Positions 36,279 through 45,959 of a stretch of 64,000 nt of DNA are shown one piece after another. Both the position numbers and the translations under genes were made by a program. The notes under the pieces are model-generated. The model saw only the letters and a program-made list of their open reading frames with translations, did no database searches and was not told the origin of the DNA. The number at the start of each line of letters is the position of its first letter. The stretch's first letter is position 1. Origin of the DNA: Gnetum montanum (taxonomy: Eukaryota; Streptophyta; Gnetopsida; Gnetales; Gnetaceae); assembly GCA_015680685.1 (NCBI GenBank), contig MNCI01017913.1, positions 1,302,683-1,366,682 on the forward strand. Direction: 5' to 3'.

Positions 36279-37099
36279 TGATGAGTGGCGAGATATCCCT
36301 ATACTCAACCATAAGAATATGAGTGTTTTCACGTGCGATCTGGTCAAACTCCATAGATGGACTAGTTTTGGGACCTAGACAGTTATCCTTAGGTCGCAGT
36401 TCGCTATCTTTCCACCTAGACTAGTATTATATTTGTCACATATGGTTTAGTCCAGAGTGAGGTGTATGATGTGTTCCTAATCTAATGCTACTCCTAAAGG
36501 TAGTGGAAAATAATATTAAATTAACTAAACTAATCTAGGGGAGAAAAGGGTAAGAGAATCTAATCTAGCCTAAGTGTGATGAGCATCTATTCCTTGATCA
36601 TCCGTACAAATCTTGGATCTCGTGCATGACTACCACTGGGATTACCAAGCATAGATCCTAGGTACGCCACTGGGTTACCAAGTAGTCACACTTAAATGCT
36701 CGTAATCAAGTCGTACTCATTCCATGGTTCTAGGAGATAAGGGTGAGAGAGATTAACCAAGAAAGTAGTAAATAAAAATTAAATAAATAAATAAACAAAG
36801 TGAATGTTGCAATGATGAAGTAATCTCGATCTTTATTGCCAGTCATGTGCATGTCCAAGTACGTCACACTCGAATAAAGGATGTCGTACAATTACATTCA
36901 CCACACTGCAGGTAGACATTGGAAAATAATCTATCTCTAGAGGGATCAAACTGCCAGAGCTTTGCTATAATCTAACCTATTGTTTTCAAAAAAAGGAGAG
37001 CTGCTTCTTATTTATAGAAATTATGACGGACTGCGATATCGCATACGCGATATCGCAAGGGAAGCGATATCGTGACCCATGCGATATCGCATCCCATCA
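36279..37099 (-). repeat. 3' LTR of Gypsy E
   Basis: Matches 44084-44969. U3 near 37030-37090 has three copies of GCGATATCGC and one GCGATATCGT, and TATAAATA lies at 37016-37009 (minus). The polypurine tract, CATGGGGGTA-like on the minus strand, lies at 37100-37110. Confidence 0.88.
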
Positions 37100-37339
37100 T
37101 ACCCCCACGATTGAATAAAAACTCATCCTCAAGTTATAGTGATTACACAGTGGATAGGTATGGGATTATTGATGGAGAAAGAAATGGGAGACGTTGTAGT
37201 GTGGGAAGAAACAACACAAAAAGTGCTACAACTACAAAAACTTGGAACTCATGTAGTTCCTGGTGGCAGTGGCTCCTCCGTTGGTGCATTCCCTTTGTCT
37301 TATTCTCTAGGTTTTGAGGGTTGATGGTGTTGAAGTATG

Positions 37340-39988
37340 GCTTGGAGCTTCTCCTCTTCAGTCTGAGGGTCTTGTGCCATCCATGCTAATGTTCCAATGT
37401 TTGATGGAGTCCACACTTCCCACGGATAGGGTAGTTGTGGGAACATCTCATTGGCTTTGACATACCATGCCGTGAACACCTGTCATTCCTCCTCATAGGC
37501 TATGGCTTTGTTTATGTATTCATGAAGGTATGTTAGCCATCGAGCCAAGTCAGTTGCAACATCCTTCTATCCCTAGTAGTTGTCTTTTACCACCTCAAGT
37601 TCAAAATTTGCAACATCCAGTTTTTCCAACAACTTCTTGCATTCTGCAAATTCTGCTTCATATTTGATGTGGGTGGAAGCTACCTGCTACTCGAGCTCTA
37701 ACCTTAGGTGTCCTACTATCAACATGGCAAGGTTGGCATATCTCAAGTTTTCTAACTCCATGTACTCTATCAATTCTTGAATCTGCAGGTCCCGGTTCTT
37801 AACTTCCGCATGGTGGGCGAAGGCGTAGTTGTCCAATATGGCCCCCCAATCAGTGTGTTCTACATTGAGAGTATTGATTTGAGCCTTGGCCATATGGATA
37901 TCCTTCTCTAGGATTTTTTTATACATCCCCACCTAATCACGAAAGTGCTCCTTCAACTTCTCATGTGGTTTAGCCTCATTCTATCATGTGCTTATCTGAA
38001 TTGCTGACTTTTGACGAATAGCGCATACCTCCTCCATTGAGAGGGTTCGATTTTCTCTGGCTAAATGGCTTACGTCTCGGTTGACCTGAATGAACTGTTC
38101 TCGTAACTAATGAAAGTGTTTATTGAGAATGGTCTTTTGTTTCTCTACAATGGTCAACCAAAGGTTGTTTACAACCAACTGCTTGTTTTCTTCTTCTAAG
38201 GCCTTGAGTGCCTTAAGATGCACATGGGTTTGTGCTTCTACTACGGAGGCATCCCAAACAACCTTCTCTTTCTCCTCTACCACCCTTTTATTCTCTGCTA
38301 TCAATTTAGTTAGTTTTTCTATTCTAAAATTTTCTAGCTGATCTACGGGAACAAATTGCAGAGGGTCCCACTGTGCTGCTTGTAAGGCCATGAGCTTCTC
38401 TTGTAGTTTCTACACTTCAGCTTCAGCATGCTTGGCCCTTACTTCAGATAAGACTAGCTTCCCCTTTGTGGAAATGAGGTCTGACTGAATTGTTGTGACA
38501 TCCTGAGGGATGTCAAACAGGGATTTCATTACTTGCCCTGTTTAAAGTAATTGATCAAGCACATCCTCATGTTCTGCAGGAATCATTGAGGTTTCGGCTA
38601 AGGTTTGAGCATCTTGTGCTCTTGTAAGATCTTCTAGTGGCACAACAGGTACATTGAAGGATTCTTTGATATGATCTGTGACCACATCTGCAGCTCCTAC
38701 GGCATTCTAGTTGCATGACCACCATAGTGGCCCCTTCACCAGTCTCTAACTACACCTAGAAAGATGTCGCGCTTCCTAAGATCTGTTGTGACCATCTACT
38801 TTCCCTTCCTCTTATTTGAATAGATACTTCTTCCCTTGTGCAATCTAATGAAACTGTAGGCTAAATGGCATCACTGATGATGCGAAAGAGGTTTCCATCA
38901 TCATGACTTCCCCAACTAACCATCTCAACAATGGCCCTAAGATGGCTCATTGACAGTCTGTAGTCTTGCGGTGGTGGTGGCTGATCCTAGCTTGTGCTAG
39001 GCCCTACTTCTTATTTTTGGCTGGGACCCGTGGCTGGAGGTTGACTAGGTCCAGCCATATGTTCTTCTTCTTGTTCTAGTCCTGGCTCTTTGCCAATGCT
39101 TTTTCTTGGAGCTAGCGCCTTTAGCAATTCTGCATATGAAGTAGTTTGGGCTTTTTGGAGGATATCATTAGTGTATCCCCGAATACCAGCACGTTGGCAA
39201 AGCTTTCTGATAAGACATGGGAAAGGCAGTGCCATCTTCCCTATCTTCCATTCTTCGAACTACCTCAGGATCTCCATCAAATATAGATGGGGTAGGTTAG
39301 CATTAGCCTTTCCCATCAATACTACACATCCTCTAGCTACATACGTTGATATCCTTTCTAAGCCCTTTGTGGGAAAGAGGTGATATGTCCCAATTTTGAA
39401 GTAAACCCTCTCTTCCGTCTTCAATTCACCAAATTCTTTGTCTCTACCATAAACATTCTTCAACCAATCCTTTCGCACATTAGGGTCTGAATGGGTAGAT
39501 AACCGAGCAACCTAGGGCCCTGTATTCAGAAGGTTTAACACTTCTAAAATTTCCTACGTAGAGAATTCAACTGTCACACCAAAAATATTTACAATGGTGC
39601 CTTGCTCCCTATTGTGCCAAAATTGGTATGTTTCTCCTAGGTACCAGGCACTGATTTTAGAGAGGATAGGACAAAAGGAAGATCCTTTGAGGTGATCCAT
39701 AACAGTCTTAGGAGCGAAATCTATGAATGATTCAAAGTTCAACTCCACAATCACCACAGTGAATCTGGACTTCTCATGGATAGTCTGAACACATTCTAGG
39801 GGCAATGTGGGTTGTTGTCCCGGCTCAGGCGCTGTTGCTCCTCCTCCTTTTTCCTACTTGGACTGTCTGGTAGGAGTTTTGTCTTGATGGATGCTGAATG
39901 ATTGCTCCTCCTGTTTTGCATGTTTTCTAACAGCTCATTTGCTTCCACCTTGGGTAGGACCCTCCTGTTGTCCACGTTTCGGGGCCAT
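37340..39988 (-). pseudogene. Extra 3' gene of Gypsy E (plant-transposon-like domain plus coiled coils)
   Basis: Starts MAPKRGQQEG at 39988, directly after TGTGATTGCAG, a good splice acceptor. One frame can be followed through many stops, nearly all TAG. The conserved domain (about 39810-39010) includes SRFTVVIVELNFESFIDF, RKDWLKNVYGRD, VYFKIGTYHLFPTKGLE and ALPFPCLIRKLCQRAGI. The ending resembles the putative plant transposon protein domain found in plant retrotransposon-related proteins; this is from memory of that family. A Pro/Gln-rich linker follows, then Glu/Lys/Leu-rich coiled-coil segments (38391-38107 and 37932-37687). H carries the homologue. Function unknown; it is not gag or pol. 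Confidence 0.65.
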
Positions 39989-40440
39989 CTGCAATCACAC
40001 GGGCCAACCATTAGTAAGGTTGTTTTAAAATTTAAGTTATACCTTATTTCTTGCCTTAATTAATGATCTTTTGTTATCATGTGTGATCATGCCTGAAAGT
40101 TTGTAATAATGAGTCTTGTGACTTAGGTGATTTCCATTTTAGTCTCCTAGTATACCTAAGGGTTAAATGATTTTTAGGCACAATTATTCTATGTGTTAGG
40201 GTTAATTACCCTAATTGATGTCCTTTGGGTAATGAGAAATTTCAAAAAAGTTAGGCACTTTTAGGCAAGTGTCTCACCCCCACGACTAAGCTGAACACTT
40301 CGGGTTCAAACAAGTTCAAACAGAATTGAAATTGAAGGACCAGCAAGCGAGATATGAGTGGAAAAGTAAGGGTCACACAATCAAAAGTCGCAGAGAAAAA
40401 TTTTAAAAACTCCCCCACGTGTTAATGGAAAAATGATGCT
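39989..40440 (-). other. Leader, probably a 5' UTR intron, of the E extra gene
   Basis: Lies between the internal TATA box and the ATG. No coding frame. It ends with a pyrimidine-poor but recognisable TGTGATTGCAG acceptor abutting the ATG. I could not identify the donor. Confidence 0.4.
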
Positions 40441-40461
40441 AACTGTTGCGGTGGGGGTACC

Positions 40462-40610
40462 TATTTATAGGCAGCTGGGACACGATATCACGTATGATAC
40501 ATCGCATACGCAATATCCTATGGGACACGATATCGCGTACGATACATCGCGTACGCGATATCATGTGGGACACGATATGTGATATCTCATCCCTTGTGAT
40601 GTGAGACACC
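40462..40610 (-). promoter_or_regulatory. Internal U3-like palindrome array and TATA box in Gypsy E
   Basis: On the minus strand, repeated GATATCGYGT and TACGCGATRT motifs (40610-40480) precede TATAAATA (40469-40462) by about 20 bases. The arrangement copies that of the E LTRs (arrays at 44830-44950 with TATAAATA at 44821-44814). Only the array and TATA box are shared; sequence downstream of the TATA box differs from the LTR. It lies about 470 bases before the ATG of the extra gene, so it probably is, or was, a second promoter. Confidence 0.7.
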
Positions 40611-40739
40611 ATGAAAATACCGAATTTGTTAATGATTTTTTTGAAATTAACGTTGGAAATTAAGGACATTAGCTATGATCAAGGGTTCTAGGGAAATTGC
40701 ATTAATTCAAAAGGCACCATTAATGATGATGGTGGGATT

Positions 40740-42060
40740 TTATCAATAAAACCTTAGGTGGTAAGAAAAAGGGTATGTAATGGTACATTGGAACGTTGAA
40801 ATTCAAAGGGATAATAATAGGGAAAGAAAATCAATTGAAAAATTAAGTTGAGGGTAAGAAATTGTGTGTGTGAGCTATGTCCTAAGTGAATATTACAAAA
40901 GATTACACAAGTGGGTCCTCCCCAAAGCAGGTTCCAACCTATAATTCCCTTGTGTAACCACACTTAAAGTGTCTGTGGGCACTAGAAGGGTTAAATGTAA
41001 TCTACACTAACTCCACAAAACACACACATGTAAATATCACTAGAATGAGATGAAAATTCTATGCTACATGGGACACGAGATACAATTACACGAACAATGA
41101 GATGAGACAAAGTATAGAATGGATCGTAGAGATTGGGACATGAGGTAACTGACCTGGAGCACAATGAATCCTGCGTGTAATGCATGATTAATGTGTCATT
41201 AACCCATCATTCCAAGATCAGGACCAAGTCCATCCTTCTAATCAATGACATCGCATTGCTTCATCCCATGATGAACAACCATGAGAGTACCATAACAACA
41301 AGGCATACGGTCACTTGACATTTTTGTTCAAGGGAGGAGTGATTTTTGTTTTGTGGCACTTTTCTTTTCTTTTTTTCTCTTGTTTTTTTTTGAAGTACTG
41401 AATCCAGAGAATCCACCAACCTTTAGGCATGGGTGCATGTCTTTCTAGTGGAACGCCCTAGAATAGCTTTGGATTTTTCATAGTGCCCTTTTGATTACTC
41501 TTACTCCCATTTTTCATTAGATCTACAAGGATCTTAGTACAACCACGTTGCATGATAACTCCCACAGACGTCACCAAAGAGAATCCACAAGTCCCCTTGA
41601 TGTCACATCCTAATCATTTCCTCTTGGTCCATCCTTCTTCATTCTGGGTACAATGAACACAAAATTAATTTTAAGTTTGAAGAATCTCAAGAATATCATT
41701 GTACCCTTGAACACAACCTCTTATTTATAGAGTGGATGAGTGGGTGTAATTTGCTCATTGTTCCAAATAATTGATCACTCATGACTTAATAACATAGAAC
41801 ACACCTCAACCAACAATCCACATGAGTGTTTTATTCGTAGATAAGATTACTTACAAAATGTAAAAAGACAAAAACACAAACAGATAAAAAGATAAAACAA
41901 AAAGTTGAAAAATGAAAAGCTAGAAAACAAAAAGTTGTAAAATTAAAGAAAATGAAAAGTATTTATTAATCTTGTGTGTTATTGAAATGGGGAATATCCC
42001 CCATAACTAAACGGTTGAGCATGGCAAGGATTAATAAATGAAGGTTGAGGATCCTTGCAT
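40740..42060 (-). other. Displaced 3'-UTR-like block of Gypsy E
   Basis: Non-coding. On the minus strand GCTTTGGGGAGGACCCACTT near 40930-40911 matches the block just before the 3' LTR in D (9015) and F (26780). In E it sits between gag and the internal promoter. A further TATAAATAAGAGG lies at about 41722-41710, as in the D and J LTRs but without a palindrome array. Confidence 0.6.
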
Positions 42061-42065
42061 GTTGG

Positions 42066-43952
42066 AATTATGCTTGGTCATATTTACCCCATTGGGGTGC
42101 ACACACTTGGTTATAATGAGCATAGTGGGGTACTTTATGAAATGTAGTTCCTAGATAATGAGTTAACCCACTATGATATTTGGGACCATTAGATGGTATG
42201 CAAGGATTAGGTTGTCGCTCTCCATGGTTGTGTTCATTGGGCCAGATGGTTGTTGGAGTGTGAGTTGGTGGCTCTAATGAAGTTACATAAGGCACTGGGT
42301 TCAAAGGTAAGGGTGCACAACAGTGTGGAACTTGTGTTGGGTTGGAAGATGTAGTGGCCTTGGAATTGTATTGTTCCTTCTTACAGCCGTGTTTAAAGAA
42401 AGGATGCTTGTAATGTTGAGGAGGCTTTTCACTGCTATTAATAGTAGTAGCACAAGTGTTGTTCATGGGTTGTGGTTGTGGTGCAGGCACCTTAGGAACA
42501 ACTAGTGGTGATGTATAAGGAGGGAAAGGATGAGAATGTTGAAAGTTAGGAGTATAAGGTGCACAAGGTGGCGGTTGTGTTGGAGGCATGGGTTGATAGT
42601 ATTGAGGAGAATAGTACTGTCGTGAGATAAAGTGCATTGGCCCAATTGGAGAAACAGGATGTTAAACCAGATAAGCATTTGGATCCGAATCATATGAAGG
42701 GTGTCTCCAGTCTAAGGGTGGTCTCCCCCATGACTGGGATTGTTGCCACTGTGATCGAACACAATATCTCTGTATGAACTCTGGATGTAACGTGTTTTCT
42801 GAATTCTCATGTAAATGTAACAAGATTGGCCATTGGCCTTTGGGGTGATCGTATAGGCATATGTTGCATTCATATGTATGATTGGCAGTTGAGCACTTAT
42901 TCCCTTCGTTCTTTTTCTCTAAATGTCTAATGTTTTTTCCTACTTCTTGGGTTTTCAAAACTCTATCCCCAATGTTGTTGATAAATTCTCCACACCTTTG
43001 ATATGTCCATTCCAACATCTTATTGATCTTTGCCTTGACTTCTTCTAATGTTTTTTGTATTCGCAAAGATGATGTTTCCACCTTGAGATTGGTTGATTTC
43101 TTCTTTTTATGTTCATGGACCTTTGTTAAGATGAGATTCTGGTCCTGTTGATGTTTTTCAACACTCTCCCATCTAGCTAATTATCCTTCTTCTTTTGCTA
43201 CCTGCTTAATAATCTCTTGGATTTGATGGGTTCTTAGTTCATATAGTTGACCTTGGGCATACATTCCTAAGGTCTCTCTTGTTTCATTACGTAGCTCATC
43301 AATGATATTGTACATTAGCCTTTCCTCAGAAAACCCATGGCCTGGACAGTTGTTTAATAATGCATAATATCTTTCTAAGGCCATGTCCAAGGGTTCATGT
43401 TGTGCTTGTTTCCATCCTTATATTTTTTTTCTCAAGGCTAACACTCTTGCGTAGGTTTGATATTTTTCATTAAAGACTTCTACCATTGTTGACTAGTGTC
43501 ATATCGAATTTGGTTTTAATGATCTATACCATACTTTTTCCTGGTCAACGAGTGTCATAGGAAAGAGCTTAAGTTTTTGCCACCTCTTATCAATGTTATT
43601 CCATATGCAGGCATCATAGAAGGCTTGTAAATGTTGATACAGATCTAAGTCATAGCCTCCTAAAAAATGGGGAAATTTGTTTAACTTGATCCTAGGTAGA
43701 CGGCTCTCTTTACAATGCCTATGTGAGATTCGAACAGCCTATTTGTGTTAGGCTTGTAGTGGCTAGTGGGGGTTCATCGTCATCAGGTAAGTTATGCTTT
43801 CATGTTTTGGGATGACGTTGTTTTTGTTCATGTTTGTAAGAAACTACCACTTCAGGTTGTATACTCCGATCTTCATCGTCATATAGTTCGTTGGTTCTCC
43901 AATGAACTTCCTCACTAAGTGTGGCATTATCATGTTCTTGTAGGAGAGGCAT
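42066..43952 (-). pseudogene. Gypsy E gag
   Basis: ATG at 43952 (MPLLQEHDNATL). The central gag domain lies at about 43690-43180 (FLGGYDLDLYQHLQAFYDA, RWQKLKLFPMTL, VWYRSL, FNEKYQTYARV), then a long coiled-coil-like Lys/Glu segment (43081-42900). A zinc-knuckle variant CNICLYDHPKGQW follows at about 42868-42830, whose last Cys is Trp. The tail is Pro/Tyr/Gln-rich (42800-42068) and stays open for 189 codons. It has the same domain order as D and F. A few stops, mostly TAG. No protease follows. Confidence 0.82.
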
Positions 43953-44065
43953 TGTTGTATGTGAATTTATGTGACTTTTTCTAATTACTTCTTTCTAAGA
44001 GATATATCGTTAAGTCCTATACAACAATGTTGTATGATATAACTAATCTAGATAATTAGCACCAT

Positions 44066-44083
44066 CCCTGGTAACAACACCTA
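44066..44083 (-). other. Primer binding site of Gypsy E
   Basis: TAGGTGTTGTTACCAGGG on the minus strand directly after the 5' LTR; a decayed version of the TGGCGCCGTTGCCGGGGA-like site. Confidence 0.6.
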
Positions 44084-44969
44084 TGATGAGTGGCGAGATA
44101 CCCCTACACTCAACCATACGAATACGAGAGTTTTCACGCACGATCCGGTCAAATTTCGTAGACGGACTAGTTGTGGCACCTACACAATTATCCTTAGGTT
44201 GCAGTTTGCTGTCTTCCCACATGGACTAGTATTATATTTGTCATGTATGGTTTAGTCCAAAGTGAGGTGTATGATGTGTTCCTAATCTAATGCTACTCTT
44301 GACGGTAGTGGAAAATAATATTAAATTAACTAAACTAATCTAGGGGAGAAAAGGTTAAGAGAATCTAATCTAGCATAAGTGCGATGAGTATCCATTCCTT
44401 GATTATTTGTACACATCTTAGACCTCATGCATGACTACCACTCGGATTACCAAGCGCAGATCCTAAGTATGCCATTGGGTTACCAAGTAGTCACACTTAA
44501 ATGCTCATAATCAAGTTGTACTCATTCTGTGGTTCTAGGAGATAAGGGTGAGAGTGATTAACTAGGAAAGTAGTAAATAACAATTAAATAAATAAATAAA
44601 CAAAGTAAATGCTGCAATGATGAACTAATCTTGATCTTTATTGCTGGTCATGTGCATGTCCAAGTACGTCACACTCGAATAAAGGATGTCGTACAATTAC
44701 ATTCACCACACTACAGGCAGACACTAGAAAATAGTCTATCTCTGGAGGGATCAAACTGCCAGAGCTTCGCTACAATCTAACCTATTTTTTTCAAACAAAG
44801 GAGAGCTGCTTCTTATTTATAGACATTGCGATGGACTACGATATTGCTTATGTGATATCGCAGGGGAAGACACGATATCACCTACGCGATATCGTGGGGG
44901 ATGCGATATCATGACAGACATGATATCACGTACACGATATCGTGGCCCATGTGATCTTGCATCCCATCA
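44084..44969 (-). repeat. 5' LTR of Gypsy E
   Basis: 886 bases. U3 has about seven degenerate copies of the GATATCGC-type palindrome (44830-44950), then TATAAATA at 44821-44814 (minus). Confidence 0.88.
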
Positions 44970-45833
44970 CGTGCGATCTAGTGAAATTCCATAGACTCTA
45001 TAGTTTTTGGTGCACTAGTCTTCTAGGTAGTGAACTTTGCCCTAAGGTCATTCATTGTCTTCCCAATTACACTTGTGATGCACATGGTATGGTTAAGTGT
45101 AATCAAGGCATATAATTTTTATTTTTGTGTGTTTTATGTTCTTTGGTACTTAAGTAAAGAGATGAAATATTTTAATGACAAATTGAATTTAATTAATTAA
45201 CTAGTCTCTAACTAGTCCTAACCTAAGTATCTGGTCATACTTTTTGTACATGTCCTAAACCCATGCATCCATTGCTAGGTTACCAAGTGCTACGCTACTA
45301 GGTGCACCAAGTAATAATGCTATTGGGATTACATGTTTATGCTCGAAGTAGTCATACTTATGTACTTAATCTATTTAGCTTATCTTACTTGATCAATTAA
45401 TTGGCTTAATCACTAGGAAACATTGAATAAATAACTAAAAACATTAAATTCATGAATAAAAAATTTAAACTATCTAAAATGCTACAAGGTTTATCAAGAA
45501 GTTCATCACACACTGTCATGCTCAGGTACAATAGTGCTTGAATAAAGATCCATACACTCAATGACTCTTGTTGTGGACACTCAGGAAAATATTATTACTT
45601 TCAAATATAGAAATTGCAAGATTTAGGCTACTACTATGACTTCTAATGCCCATAAACATGGTTTGAAGCTCATATTTATAGTTTTTGTTATAGTACTATG
45701 TCAATGGGGCCCCATAGACATAGAAAACACTACGTCGATGTGACCCTATTGATGGAGCAACAACACCGAAATAGGGCCTATCAATGAGGTCACATCAAAG
45801 GGAGCTGATTGATGTGACACTCTAACACTCATA
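44970..45833 (-). repeat. 3' LTR of H, main part
   Basis: Joins to 36278-36220. U3 (45690-45833) contains ATGGGGCCCCAT (a perfect palindrome) and TGATGTGAC/GTCACATC inverted motifs instead of GATATC, then TATAAATA at 45680-45673 (minus). A polypurine tract (45834-45845 on the plus strand as ATACCCCCATG) adjoins. Confidence 0.75.
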
Positions 45834-45959
45834 ATACCCCCATGACTAAATAAAAACTCATTCTCGAGTTCTCTTACAAAATTGGAAAGGTATGGGATTA
45901 TTAGCTGACACTTGACAAAACAAACTAACATGACAAAACTGAGTGCCCGAGTGTATAAA

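Larger units (their letters stand above)
36279..44969 (-). mobile_element. Gypsy element E: gag plus extra 3' gene, no pol
   Basis: 8.69 kb, minus strand. 5' LTR 44969-44084, 3' LTR 37099-36279. The flanks CATGC (36274-36278) and CGTGC (44970-44974) are a target duplication with one mismatch, and the LTR of H is continuous across the site. Order on the minus strand: LTR, primer site, gag, a block homologous to the 3' region of D and F, a U3-like segment with TATA box, an extra gene, polypurine tract, LTR. No protease, reverse transcriptase, RNase H or integrase. Confidence 0.88.

Noticed and set aside
40462-40610. Nested solo LTR in Gypsy E
   Set aside because: Only the palindrome array and TATA box are shared with the LTR; the TGATGAG and CTCATCA ends, the rest of the LTR and a target duplication are missing.
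41700-41725. Third promoter in Gypsy E (TATAAATAAGAGG on the minus strand)
   Set aside because: The TATA-like motif resembles that of the D and J LTRs, but no palindrome array precedes it and no gene follows.
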